A DNA stretch of 64,000 bases, from NCBI RefSeq assembly GCF_029784135.1, contig NC_073745.1, forward strand, positions 79,175,569 through 79,239,568, in the 5' to 3' direction. Within the stretch, counting starts at the first letter, position 1, and each line of letters opens with the position of its first letter. This document shows positions 30,260 to 41,213 of this stretch, one piece after another. Made by a program: the position numbers and the translations under genes. The notes beneath the pieces were generated by a model. The model did not search any database. It was not told the origin of the DNA and saw nothing but the letters and a program-made list of their open reading frames with translations. This DNA comes from Toxorhynchites rutilus septentrionalis. Taxonomy: Eukaryota > Arthropoda > Insecta > Diptera > Culicidae.

Positions 30260-32534
30260 TAGTGATCCCCGATTTTTGAAATTAATCGTTCATCAGCTAA
30301 TCGAATAGCTTTCAGCAGTTTGTTATTCGATACGATTAATTGGCCCAATTAATCGATTAATCGATCAATCGCCACACTGAGAAAAATAATTAGTCTGATT
30401 AATATTTCTCATTTGCTAGAAATATGGATATGGAATCAAAAAAGTGTTCATTCCGCCTGAAAATCAATTAGTATCTTTTACTCACCCCTAAAGTCGTAAA
30501 CGAAGCTCAATTCACGTTGACGGCATTGAGCTTCGTTTACTAACTTAGGGGAGCTGGGGAGCATCAAAAATAATGATTTGTTTTCAGGATAAAACGTACG
30601 TTTTATTTCTCTCTGATTTCTCTCTACGTTTTTTTTTTCTCTCTGAGTTTGGATCGATTAATCGACGTAAATTATTCGTTCGCTTCGATTATTGCCCACA
30701 ATCCAATCGACGAAAAAATCATCGACCTAACACCAACCGTAACGCTGGAGCCTATTCGGTACGATGTTGACATCTGGATACGCCATTAGTTTGTATGAGG
30801 GAACCTTTTCTCTATCAGATTAGTCGGCCCGAAGGCAGTTTTAGAATGGTAGAATTTGTATGAAAATTGTTTCTTGGCTTTATTTATCTACTTGAGGTAC
30901 GTTTTCCTGACCTTAGTTTAAATTATTTTCTATAAATTTTCAGATATTTTCAGATATTCTCACAAAAACTTACCTTCATAATATAAAATTATCTTTAGGC
31001 ATAATTTTTGTATGACGTTTTTTCATCACTTGCATGCAATAGTGATTTTCATTTACATTGAGTACTAATTTCATTTGAGAAAAATAATGTTCATCCATAA
31101 TTTTTATTTTGAAAGTGTGTTTATTCCTTTTGAAAATCCATACTGTCATGCCTATTCCCCAAATACGTAACATCGAAAATTCGCTGGTCGAAAATACAGA
31201 ATGATTAACAAAACGAATCTGCATCACTTTTTCTTCAACGATGAACTGTCATCTCACACCAAAACAACCGGATCATATAACTGGTGAGTATGGAATCTTT
31301 TTCTGTTTTTCATTTTATATATTTTTTTCAGACCCATCTCAACAGATTTTTCTCTAGTGGAGTTTGCGGAATAGATAGGTTTTTACTTTATGAATCTGGA
31401 ACGAACGGATTGCTACCGGTGGCATTCCTGAACGCAATTGGGTCCAACACGGAAGCTAAACTAGTTCATATGCATCCGGACAACGTTGCCCAGAAGCAGG
31501 CACAACAAGCAATGAATTTCGATACGGAACAACTGAGCAGATGCATATCAGTGAAAGTTTATTCCGTTCTGAGACATTTCTACCAACGAAGTAAGGACAC
31601 GAACGGTATTGAATTGAATGATGCTAAGCCAGATCAACAGTGTGGGGAGACTGACGGTGTAGATTCGCCACTGGTGGAAATTAATCACAAACGCAAGATG
31701 TGACATTATTAGATTCTCCCAAAGTGGTTTCTTACCAGGTATACTATTAGATAGCAGACATTTTAAAATACTAATTATTTTATTTTATTTCAGCTATGAA
31801 TACACCCGTTCGGATGATGTGGCTTTTTTGCTTCCATCAACTGGTGAATGAGAAAAATGAATTCCCCCATCACCACAGTGCTTATTTCCACTTCTATTAC
31901 AGCAGTCAACAGCATCGGCTTTCCCGTAGCAGTATCTTCCAAGCCATGGTGGCTGTTCCAGGGGACAACATCAACAGCAGCAGCATCTGGACCTGACCAT
32001 CGATAGTGTTTCGAGCAACTTTCCATATCGGAGATCTCGTGCTTCGCGCACATTGAAGAAACCTCCTCAGCCACAAATGTGTGTCAAGGAGAAAAAGGAG
32101 CTGGATTCGAATCGTCAATCCAGACAACCCGAATGCACCGATTGCATTATATATCTTGTTTATATTTTATATGCATTTTGTGTTTTTTTTTAATAAAATG
32201 ATTAAAATCGATCAATGTTTTTCCTTTTCATGTTTCATAACAAACCAATACAAACAAGAGACGATCAGTGTTGGAAGCAGCGTTACATGCAGGTCGACGC
32301 CTTGCACATGTTGGCAAAAAAGTGGCGTCAAGTTGTTCGAAGAATGCATATGAAAGGTAGATAAATCGATTGCAAGGTGGCAGCATTTGAAGTCGATTGT
32401 TGACATTTCATCGACCCGATCTTGGCAGGCAAAACGGATTGTGGGTGGTTGTGCAGTATTCGTTCGATTAATAGTCGATTTCTGTAGGAAGTATTCGATT
32501 AATCGATTAATCGAACGATTATCGGGGATCACTA
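30260..32534 (+). mobile_element. hAT-type transposon with captured cargo
   Basis: The ends TAGTGATCCCCGAT (30260) and the inverted ATCGGGGATCACTA (to 32534) are flanked by the 8-bp duplication TCTCCGTG (30252-30259, 32535-32542). An 8-bp duplication is the hAT hallmark. The sister copy at about 24893-24915 has a single TCTCCGTG, giving the empty site. Both subterminal regions repeat ATTAATCGATTAATCGA. No hAT transposase motifs are visible; the interior holds a spliced-looking non-transposase gene fragment. Confidence 0.93.
31200..32200 (+). pseudogene. Spliced-looking gene fragment carried in the hAT element
   Basis: Two short introns with strong sites are visible. One runs 31284-31331 (CTG|GTGAGT ... 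TTTTTTTCAG) and the other 31739-31793 (CCAG|GTATAC ... TTTATTTCAG). An AATAAA lies at 32192-32197. The middle exon (31332-31738) is open from its first base to TGA at 31701. It includes 'GIDRFLLYESGTNGLLPVAF', 'LNAIGSNTEAKLVHMHPDNV' and 'RCISVKVYSVLRHFYQRSKD'. The last exon has open stretches in different frames, including 'HLDLTIDSVSSNFPYRRSRA' and a basic Pro-rich part. I do not recognise the parent gene, and it does not resemble a hAT transposase. The first exon does not join in a clean frame, so it is 5' UTR or decayed. The ORF that begins at ATG 31287 lies in the first intron and is not a true start. Confidence 0.55.
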
Positions 32535-33530
32535 TCTCCGTGAACAAAGGAAAAGAAGAAGAACGAAGGGGAATATTTGCCTGCAGTATAAACAGTGGAT
32601 CTCGCTAAGGCAAAGGTTCATTCTTCGTAAGGACACCGACTGGACAACCCCGTTGCTGGGCGAGCTGGATGGCGAGAGATCGTGTGCCTTTCTTAAAGCA
32701 ATTGGGGTGGACGCGACCAAGTTACTCACTCGCTGATGTCTCTGGCATTGCAATCACTGCATCAAATTGATGCTATTGCATTAATGTTTTGAGCTACACA
32801 ATTGTGTGGGGAATCATCAAGTTAGGCTATCGTCGGCTCATAAAGAAAATAATTGTTCTGGAATTATGGAATTAAGAATTCTGGAATGGTTTCGCATGGC
32901 GGTAGCAAAACTCTTTCCACCAAGGCTAACAGCTAAGCTAAAACAGCTTACAGCTAATCTAGACAGGCAATATTAATAGAAAAGGCTGTTGAGAAGAGCG
33001 CAAAACGGAGATAAGTGTGTGTATATTTAGATGCTTCAAGCCATCGATATATGGACATTTGTGTGCGTACTTTCGTGCTTCATAACCCGTACGTAAAAAT
33101 AGTATATCTTCGCTACGCTGAAATCCCATTTGTATCTGCTCCCGTGTGCATTGGTGGTGCAAATTATGCAGCCGTAATGATAAATTTAAACAAGGAGGTG
33201 ATTTTAACAGAAAGAGTTTATTTCGTTTATTTAGTCACCATGGAAGTAAATGTCGTTCTGGAATTTTGTATGTGATTTGGTTTCGCTCTCCAGTACAAAA
33301 CTTTCTCCATTAAGGATGACAGCTGCGCTTATCTTGAGCATGAGAAAGAAATGCAACTTTTTGCAAGTATTAACAGAAGCGTTTTTTGAGAATAGCGCAA
33401 AATGATGAGAAGTGTTTATATTTCTAGTAGCAAACACTTGTTTGGCGCTTGATTTACGTTGTACGAACGATTCCTAGAGGTGCGATTTCACTGAGGCAAT
33501 ACTAAATAACAGGTAGCAGAGTATTTGATA

Positions 33531-33780
33531 TCATAACTAACATGCCGGGTGTTCGGGTTCGATTTCCGTTCTGGTCGGGGGAATTTTTCGTCAAAGAAAT
33601 TTCCTCCGACTTGCACTGTGATCACGCGTATTCTAGAGCTTGCCACTCAGAATGCATTCAAGGAGTGTTATTTGGCATAGAAATCTCAACTAAGTACTAA
33701 TAAAAATGACGTAAGTAATACTACGTTGAGACGGCGAAGTTCCTCTTGGAACGTTAGTGCCATTGAAGAAGAAGAAGATG
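33531..33780 (+). mobile_element. Feilai-like SINE
   Basis: It contains a tRNA-type B box (GGTTCGATTTC, about 33556-33566), the Feilai body ('ctggtcgggggaatttttcg', 'cctccgacttgcactgtgat', 'gcatagaaatctcaactaag') and a GAAGAAGAAGA tail. The flanking duplication GTATTTGATA is at 33521-33530 and 33781-33790. The A-box end is not obvious, so the copy is probably 5'-truncated. The sister repeat has the empty site near 23698-23708. Feilai SINEs are characteristic of Aedes. Confidence 0.9.
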
Positions 33781-34235
33781 GTATTTGATACTTGTGAATA
33801 TTTTTCTTGTCGTTGTTTCCATACGGTGCCAAAGATATATGGATGTAGTTATAAGATGTGGAATAATGGTACTGGTGCAACAAGTATATAATCGACTGCA
33901 GCCGAGTCTATGTCAATTGCGAAAAAGGCCACCGGAATAGCGTTCGAGGTAAATTTTCAATGTATTGACACGAAACAAATTGTGACATACGATAGGACTA
34001 GCGTATTGTTCTGCGAGGGTGATAATGAATCACCAATGAATTATCAACAACTGATTCTACAATTTAAAATACCATTTGAGGGCGATCAAACCATTCTACT
34101 AAACAGTTATTTCTAAAATTTCACAGCATTATAAAATAATATCTGAAGTTATAAACAAGCGACTTGAATAAAATAACAGCGTAGTTCTACGTCAACAATA
34201 CGGTCGTGTCTTGGACACAACCTCTTATATTTTTT

Positions 34236-35280
34236 TTTCATTCAATATTGCTATGAATGCTTAGATTTTGCATCACCAGTCACGATTTTCTTCAAAACTG
34301 TGAGTTTGGAAATACGAGATGACGGAAATACGATCCATTCAATGTTTTCTGCTGAAATATTTTTATTTCGTGTTTGCACCTCATTTTTAGTCCATTAACG
34401 CGTAACGCGTTATCCGCGATTTTCGTTATTCGCAGTGACCTTGCCAGACTTTCACGGTTAATCGGAATTCTACTGTATTTATAATGAAGCTGCTAATTCT
34501 TGTGTCGTGTACTGAGGATTATTCCTGATCAGCGTCTCGATTTGATTATCATTAGCAGGACCTTACAATTTCACAATAGTGATAAATAAGAAAATGTCCA
34601 CTCTTTTCCACGGTGAGGGGGAGGGGGTATAGACTGAGTCCACGTGGACAGGAAGAATTTTCTCGCCGTATTTATCAATAAACGGATTGAGAAGCCTGAA
34701 AGTGCTGCCCAGTCAAACGTTCATATATTTTCTCTCATATCATGGATCTTCTTTAGTGAAATCTGTATTATAAAAATATCTCACGTAAATTGTGAATGAC
34801 CAACTATTTCCTATGATCGAACTTTTATAGTTACGGGGTATTCATAGCCCTCATAGCCAAAACTATAAAAATTAAACGATTCCATAATGGTTGAGATTCC
34901 ATGATATGCGTAAATGATTTTTATCAAATATAATTTTCTATACGTTTTGTTATATCTCGAGAACAATATATGATGATAACGTCTATATAGTTTTTCATAC
35001 AGAATTGCGTGTAAAATCATTTTTTCAAAGTATTTTCATTTCATGAATTTCTAGGAATAAATATTAACATTTGCAGGAGATGGTCTATGTATTACTAGTC
35101 GTCAACTTAAAACAATTGAGCCAGTGTTCTGATAAATTATAGAATATTTCATGAGGTGATAGAGAATCATATTTGATGAAAAAATCCTACGCATGTAGTA
35201 AATTCTCAACTAGGACATTGTTGAATTTTTATTAAGTCTAATTTTATGTCTTAAACTGACTCTAATTTAGAAAGTACGCT
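34236..35280. other. Non-coding spacer
   Basis: No gene was seen. A partial copy of the GTCCACGTGGAC repeat lies at 34594-34660 ('gtccacgtggacaggaag'). The rest is AT-rich and unremarkable. Confidence 0.5.
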
Positions 35281-35645
35281 CCTTAGAATATTTTTTTTTA
35301 TCCAGTTCATTTATTTGTAAGGCTCAATCGCATAAGCTTTGCGGAGCCGCTAATTCAAGGTTTGTTTATACAAAGTTTCAACTAATTGCTATGTTTAGTA
35401 GGATTCGACCGAATACTCGCGGTTTACTCGAGGTTAGAAGGGCAACATTTTTGTGGGACGGGTCAGGTTAGGGATATGGATATGAGGTATCGTTGTCTCA
35501 ACCGAGAGTTGCCGCACGCACTGTAGTATTGTGCATAATGACCAGGGATATCATCTGGTGTTCGACTAGCTGTCGAGGGTGGGCGACGGTGAGATGGGGG
35601 GACAAGACAAACAAACTAATAACGAAAAAGAAAAACACAAAAGCA

Positions 35646-38240
35646 TTATATACTTATACTAGACCGTTTCACAAACATATAGATCAACTGCATATAGCAG
35701 ATGTCGCGAGTTCCCAACACGTCTCTAACAGGAACATAGGGTTGTCTTCCTTTGACCTCAAGGGCATTCAAAAGGTACTCTCTGGCTGCGTAATTATCCG
35801 TACATTGCCAAACTGCGTGATCGATGTCATCGTAACCGTTTCCACACCGACAGACGTTGCTTTGAACAAGATTTATTCTGTGGAGATGCACATCTAGCGA
35901 GTAGTGGTTGGACATAAGTCTACTCATTACACGAATGAAGTCACGACTTAAGTCCAAACCTTTGAACCACGCTCTCGAAGAAACCTTTGGAATAATTGAA
36001 TATAACCACCGCCCAAGACTTCCAGTGTCCCAATAGGTTTGCCAACTCAAGAGGGAACTCTGACGCAGTAATTGGAAAAATTCATCGTATGAAATCTGTC
36101 TATCAAACAATTCGCCTTCCTGGGCACCCACCTTTGCGAGAGTGTCCGCCTTCTCATTGCCAGGAATTGAGCAATGAGAGGGGACCCAAACAAAGGTTAA
36201 CTTATAAGATCTTTCGATCAGTGCACTCATCTGCTGTCTCACTTTTGTGAGGAAATAAGATGGGTGCCTACTAGTTTTCATCGACTGGAGAGCCTCAAGC
36301 GAACTGAGACTATCCGAGAAAATGAAGTAATGGTCTGCAGGCTTGTTGGAGATCATCCCCAATGCGAAGTCGATTGCTGCCAGCTCAGCAACATAAACGG
36401 AACAAGGTTCCTGCAGTTTACGGAAGGCGCTCGAATTTTCATTGAAAATACCGAAGCCAGTGGATCCATTGAGGCGAGATCTATCAGTGAAGTATCTTTT
36501 CATGCAATTGATTTTCTGGTACTTTCGGTTAAAAATACGGGGAATGAAAGTTGGTCGAAGCTGATCTGAAATCCCAAGTATTGCTTGTTTCATCGACAGA
36601 TCGTATTCAATTGAGGAACTGCTGATGGTGAAGTGAGCACGGTCTGGAGTAAACGATGGAAGACAAATATCTGATGAAAAATAGTGATGATAAATTCTCA
36701 TAAACCGAGATTGTATATTTAGATGAACCATTTTATCAAAGTTTTCAATCACAAGTGTGTTCGTGATACCGCATTTCACCAGTATTCTGAGAGAAAGTTC
36801 CCAGAATCGGTTCTGTAGAGGAGTTACTCCTGCCAGAACCTCGAGACTCATGTTATGCGTTGAGTGCATACAGCCGAGAGCTATACGCAGACAATGATAT
36901 TGAATTCGTTCCAATTTTAGAAGGTGACTTTTAGCTGCTGAGAGAAAGCAGAAAGAGCCATACTCCAGAATAGATAGAATAGTTGTTTTATAAAGCGTTA
37001 TGAGATCTCCCGGATGAGCTCCCCACCACGTGCCGCAAATCGAGCGGAGAAAGTTGACTCTTTTTTGACATTTTTGCTTCAAATACGTAATGTGGGTATT
37101 CCAAGTGCATTTTGAATCAAACCAGACACCAAGGTACTTGAAGGTCAATGATTGGGCAATTTTTCTCCCCAAAAGCTTAAGTTGCAATTGGGCTGGGGAC
37201 CGCTTTCGAGTAAACACTACCAGTTCTGTTTTCTGCGGCGAGAATTCTATCCCTAAGTTCCTTGCCCAAGAAGACAAGTTATCTAGGGAATTTTGCAATG
37301 GTCTTTGCAAGTTTTCGGCATGGGGACCTCTGACGGAAACCACACCATCATCTGCAAGTTGTCTTAGCGTGCATTGTTCTGCCAAACAACTGTCAATATC
37401 TTTCACATAAAAATTATAAAGAAGGGGGCTGAGACATGAGCCTTGGGGTAGACCCATATAACTATTTCTGGAAGTTGTCAGCTGTCCAAGGGTGAAGTTC
37501 ATTTGCTTTTCTGACAACAAATTGTACAAGAAGTTATTCAAAATTCCAGGAAGTCCACATCTGTTCAGATTGTCTGACAGAATTTCTATGGAAACTGAAT
37601 CAAAAGCTCCCTTAATATCCAAGAATACTGAAGCCAGTTGCTCCTTGTGCGCAAAGGCCAGTTGAATATCTGTAGAAAGCAACGCTAGACAATCGTTTGT
37701 TCCTTTGCTCTTGCGAAACCCAAATTGTGTACTTGATAGCAAATTATTTGTCTCGATCCATTGTTCGAGTCTTCGAAGGATCATTTTCTCCAGCAATTTT
37801 CTAATGCACGAGAGCATAGCAATCGGACGGTATGAGTTATGGTCAGACGCTGGTTTGCCAGGCTTTTGAATGGCTATCACTTTGACCTGTCTCCATTCGG
37901 GTGGCACAATATTGTTTTCTAGTAGAGTATTGAATAAGTCTAGCAAGCGTCTTTTCGCGATATCGGGAAGATTTTTTAGAAGAACGAATTTAATCATATC
38001 ACTTCCGGGTGAAGAGTTGTTCGATGAAAGAAGAGCCATAGAAAATTCCAGCATTGAGAATGGTCTGTCCAGAGGTCCACCGCTCGGAGACGTTTCTCGA
38101 AGAATATGTTGGGCTGGAACTGAGTCTGGACAGACCTTTTTAGCGAAATCGAATATCCATCGGTTGGAGTATTCTTCACTCTCGTTGGTAGATGAGCGGT
38201 TACGCATGTTGCGAGCTACCCTCCACAAGGTGCGTTTCAC
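35646..38240 (-). pseudogene. I-element ORF2, reverse transcriptase and RNase H part
   Basis: It is open for 864 codons. RT blocks include 'WRQVKVIAIQKPGKP', 'SYRPIAMLSCIRKLLEKMI', 'TQFGFRKSKGTND', 'ASVFLDIKGAFDSVS', 'LPQGSCLSPLLYNFYV' and the catalytic 'LRQLADDGVV' (canonical F/Y-A-D-D, here L-A-D-D). RNase H carries all four acidic positions: 'YFTDRS', 'VAELAAIDFAL', 'FIFSDSLSSLEAL' and 'GNEKADTLAK'. The usual Gly in TDGS is Arg. A C-terminal Cys/His cluster 'CRCGNGYDDIDHAVWQC' follows. It is separated from the endonuclease by about 145 bp containing two or three more frame changes (near 38275-38285 and 38235-38250), so ORF2 as a whole is broken, but only lightly. The apparent start at 38240 is a GTG inside the ancestral ORF. 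Confidence 0.93.
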
Positions 38241-38385
38241 GAGAAAGACCTTCGATGAAATTGCGCCAGTAACCGCGTTTTTTTTGCTTTAACTAATTGT
38301 TTCAGCTGTATTTCAAGCTTTGAATATTCCTCGAAGTGTGTGGATGTTCCATGTCTGCGAAAAGCTTTGAAAGCATCAGATTTTT

Positions 38386-39321
38386 TCAAATACAATTTTG
38401 TGCATTCATCGTCCCAGTCCCAGTGGCTGGTTTTCTTTTAAATGAAGCACTTGGAACTTTTCTTTTTTGTGCTTCCAGTGAGCTTTTATACAATAAATCG
38501 ACGAAGAATCGATATTCTTCCAATGGTGGAAGTATATCTATTGATTCGACACCGATTGTTACCGCCGTTGCAAATTTTTGCCAGTCGATGTTCCTTGTTA
38601 GATCAAATGGAACTCGAGATGGTTCAGTGGATTGCGGGCTACACTTGATTGATATATTGATTGGCAAGTGATCGCTACCATGGGGATCATTGATGACCTT
38701 CCACTGACAATCTAATGATAGCGAGTTTGAGCACAAAGATAGATCGAGTCGGCTTTCCCGAGCCGGAGGTTTTGCAATTCGTGTCACTTCACCAGTGTTC
38801 AAGATAGTCAAGTTGAAATCGTCACATAAATCGTAAAAAATAGCCGCCCTAGCGTCATCATAAAGATCGCCCCACCCAGTATCATGGGAGTTCATGTCAC
38901 CCAAAATTAGAACTGGGGTTGAGAGAATCGAAATTAGATTCCAAAGTTGACTACGGCTAATGGAAGTATTCGGGGGAACGTATACTGAAGCTATGCAGAG
39001 TTCTTTATTCTTTGCAGTTATTTGACAAGCGACGATTTCGACGTCTGATAGAGCTGGGAGAGGAATTTTATAGAAAGAGTAGCACTTTTTGATCCCTAAA
39101 AGTACTCCTCCATAGGAATCATCTCTATCCAGGCGAATAATATTAAAATCGTGGAAGTTGAGTTCTGTGTCAGAAGAAAGCCATGTTTCGGAAAGAGCGA
39201 ATAAATCACAATCATAATTTTGAAGTAAAAATTTGAACGAGTCTAGTTTAGGCACTAGACTACGGCAGTTCCATTGTAGCACATTGATCATATCTTCTAC
39301 TACGTTAGATGAATTATCCAT
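38386..39321 (-). pseudogene. I-element ORF2, AP-like endonuclease part
   Basis: The ATG at 39321 opens MDNSSNVVEDMINVLQWNCR. Endonuclease motifs are intact: QWNCRS, 'LFALSETWLS', 'ILGDMNSHDTGWG', 'SRLDLSLCS' and 'GSDHLPI'. These provide the metal-binding and catalytic Asn, Glu, Asp and His residues that nick target DNA. The frame is lost around 38410, in the 'KPATGTG' region, where sequence consistent with a one-base deletion moves the continuation into another frame; the stop falls at 38386. The original protein continued into the reverse transcriptase at 38240. The first triplet of the longer open frame (39342) is TTG, so I chose the ATG at 39321. Confidence 0.9.
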
Positions 39322-39412
39322 CGAAAGATATGATTGATGCAAGGAGGGGCCATGAAGCAGTCAATTGCTTAAGATAAGACTTTAAAGAAGGAAGCAAGGC
39401 AGAAATAAGGCT

Positions 39413-40666
39413 TCAGAGGGGGTCTTGAATTTTGAACGTGTTTAGTATGAAGTCCACAATGTCCGAAAAAGCTATCAATCCTCGATTAGACGCGAATTTT
39501 CTACGAGAAGATCGAGGAGCAGCGTTTTTATTTCTCTCTTCTCTGGGTAATGACGTAAAATCCTTGCTGCAACCAGGAACTGGCTGAGAAGAAGCCTTCG
39601 GATTCGTTTTTTTGCTACTATTACCCTTGGAATTAGACAATCTTCCGAGGGTCATTTTAGCTTTCTTACGGTGCACCATTGGTGAAGAGAGCTTTCTTTT
39701 TGATGATTCATCCTTTATTGAAGATTCTGGTGCAGCCGAAGTATGACCCTCATCAGAATCAGAATCCGATTCTTGAGATGACAAAACCGAAAATTGGTTT
39801 TCATTTTGAGCGGCTGATGCGGTCTTTAGCATTTCAGCATAAGTCCGCTTGGAGCGTCCAGCGATAGAACGCTTCACTTTATCGGAGTGCTGTTTGTACC
39901 TTGGGCACTCTTGTAGAGGGTGAGGATTCTCGCCACAGTGAGTACATTTTTCCACTGTTTGAGTGCAAGAATCCTCACTATGTTTATCGCCACATTTGCC
40001 GCAACGAAATTTGTTGCCGCAGTGGCTAACCGAGTGTCCCAACTTTTTACATTTGGTACAATTATAAACCCGCGGTACAAACAGGCGCACTGGGAAAAAA
40101 ACATTTTCTACTTTCACATAGTTTGGGAGAACAGAACCTGCGAAAGTAACTCGAAAAGAGTGCGAGGGCTTATAAACTTTTTTATTTTCTTCCAAAGATG
40201 CTGAATGCAGATTTCTAACATCCAGGATCTTTACAAGATCTCCAATCATCGAGTTTTTGAAGGAACCCGACGCTTGTTTTAGTTCATCGACACTCAGACT
40301 CGCGTCGGTTACTACGCCTTCTATCTCCACTTCTCGAGAAGGGATGTAGATGTGATACTCCCTGTTAAAAACTTCGTGGTCAACAATCTTGTTGGCCACA
40401 TCAAAAGTCGGTGCTTCTACACGCAGTTTGTCCGGTCTCTCTTTATGTATCGAGACGCCCTTATAATTACGCAGCAAATCTCTTGAAATATCAAGAGTTC
40501 TCAAAGCTTTTTCCTTGGGCCGAAAGAAAACAACCCATGGTGCCTTCGAGGACTGTTGATAATAACGCGTCCGCGCAACATTGGCATCAGCAGATGTCAA
40601 AACGGTTGCGCAGACGGTGCGCAACCGCCTATGAAAACGAAAAAAAAAACTCGCACGCACACACAC
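39413..40666 (-). CDS. I-element ORF1 protein (nucleic-acid-binding, zinc knuckles)
   Basis: The frame is open for about 417 codons. After a variable N-terminus come 'SKAPWVVFFRPKEKALR' and an RRM-like region. Three Cys-His knuckles follow at about residues 200-255: CTKCKKLGHSVSHC, CGKCGDKHSEDSC and CTHCGENPHPLQEC. The rest is a basic Ser-rich tail with 'KRKLSSPMVHRKKAK'. In I-type elements this protein coats element RNA and acts as a chaperone during target-primed reverse transcription. The codon at 40666 is GTG, and no in-frame ATG exists before about residue 150. Either the start codon has mutated or initiation is non-AUG, probably near 'TSADANVARTRYY'. It ends about 90 bp before the first ORF2 ATG. 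No internal stop is visible. Confidence 0.9.
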   Translation of the reverse strand: MCVRASFFFRFHRRLRTVCATVLTSADANVARTRYYQQSSKAPWVVFFRPKEKALRTLDISRDLLRNYKGVSIHKERPDKLRVEAPTFDVANKIVDHEVFNREYHIYIPSREVEIEGVVTDASLSVDELKQASGSFKNSMIGDLVKILDVRNLHSASLEENKKVYKPSHSFRVTFAGSVLPNYVKVENVFFPVRLFVPRVYNCTKCKKLGHSVSHCGNKFRCGKCGDKHSEDSCTQTVEKCTHCGENPHPLQECPRYKQHSDKVKRSIAGRSKRTYAEMLKTASAAQNENQFSVLSSQESDSDSDEGHTSAAPESSIKDESSKRKLSSPMVHRKKAKMTLGRLSNSKGNSSKKTNPKASSQPVPGCSKDFTSLPREERNKNAAPRSSRRKFASNRGLIAFSDIVDFILNTFKIQDPL

Positions 40667-41213
40667 AACTCACACGCACACACTCGCGCAAAAACTCAAC
40701 TTAAAACTAACATAGACTAAAAACTAACTTAAACTAAAAACTAGCTCAAATCAAAAATCTTCTTGAAAAAAAAAACAATAATTTCGTAAAAAAAAAATTT
40801 AATAAATAAAAACTCAATAAAAAAATTTAGTCTGATGAGTTCGAACAACTTGAACAACCCTATTCAAGGAGCTATACAACGCTGCACGCTACGGTATAAG
40901 CACAATAGCGAGACGGCAAAAACTATTCTATTGTACTTCTCTGTTTGATGTTTGGTGAAGATACAAATATGACGCTCAATGGAACCAATTCACAGAACAC
41001 CGGTCCAGCGTCGCTGGAGAGGTGCTGCTTCCTCGCTGTTCCGGATGCGTTGGCACTTAACTTGTCACCAATGGGCGAAAGAAAAAAAAAACAACAACCA
41101 AAAATCACTTTGGCGGAGGGGGAAAAAAACTTTCCAGCTTCGATATTGTAGCGGAGGACGGACAATGTGTGTCCGTCTCTTGCAAATAATCGACGAGGAA
41201 TGGCCTTAGAATA

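Larger units (their letters stand above)
29933..34235 (+). repeat. Palindrome-ended repeat family, copy 3 (host of hAT and SINE)
   Basis: The left end carries GACGTAAAACTACGTC (29939-29954). The right end carries GCGTAGTTCTACGTC (34179-34193), then 'cggtcgtgtcttggacacaacc'. The interior matches copy 2 (23268-25236) in reverse, for example 'aaagttaacgttaataactatttttgc', 'tcaataacgagcaacgaagg' and 'cttggtggcacc'-region words near 33835. Two later insertions split it, the hAT at 30260 and a Feilai SINE at 33531. Without them it is about 1.9-2.0 kb, like copy 2. Confidence 0.75.
35291..41203 (-). mobile_element. Full-length I-clade non-LTR retrotransposon (5.9 kb)
   Basis: CCTTAGAATA at 35281-35290 and 41204-41213 is a 10-bp target duplication. 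Inside it, on the minus strand, lie a 5' UTR of about 0.5 kb, ORF1, ORF2 with endonuclease, reverse transcriptase and RNase H, a 3' UTR, and an A-rich tail (T-run at 35291-35300). Retention of RNase H with a three-knuckle ORF1 suggests the I clade. The 5' end appears complete, so this is a full-length insertion. Confidence 0.92.

Noticed and set aside
31287..31331. ATG at 31287 as start of a 139-codon protein
   Set aside because: It lies inside a GT-AG intron; coding similarity, if any, begins with the exon at 31332.
33550..33570. GGTTCGATTTC box as a tRNA gene
   Set aside because: No cloverleaf or A box can be formed; it is the B box of the SINE.
36264..36569. Possible second retroelement on the plus strand
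   Set aside because: No plus-strand RT or gag motif; purely antisense to RNase H.
35996..37410. Plus-strand ORFs opposite the retrotransposon
   Set aside because: They are shadows of the long minus-strand RT frame.
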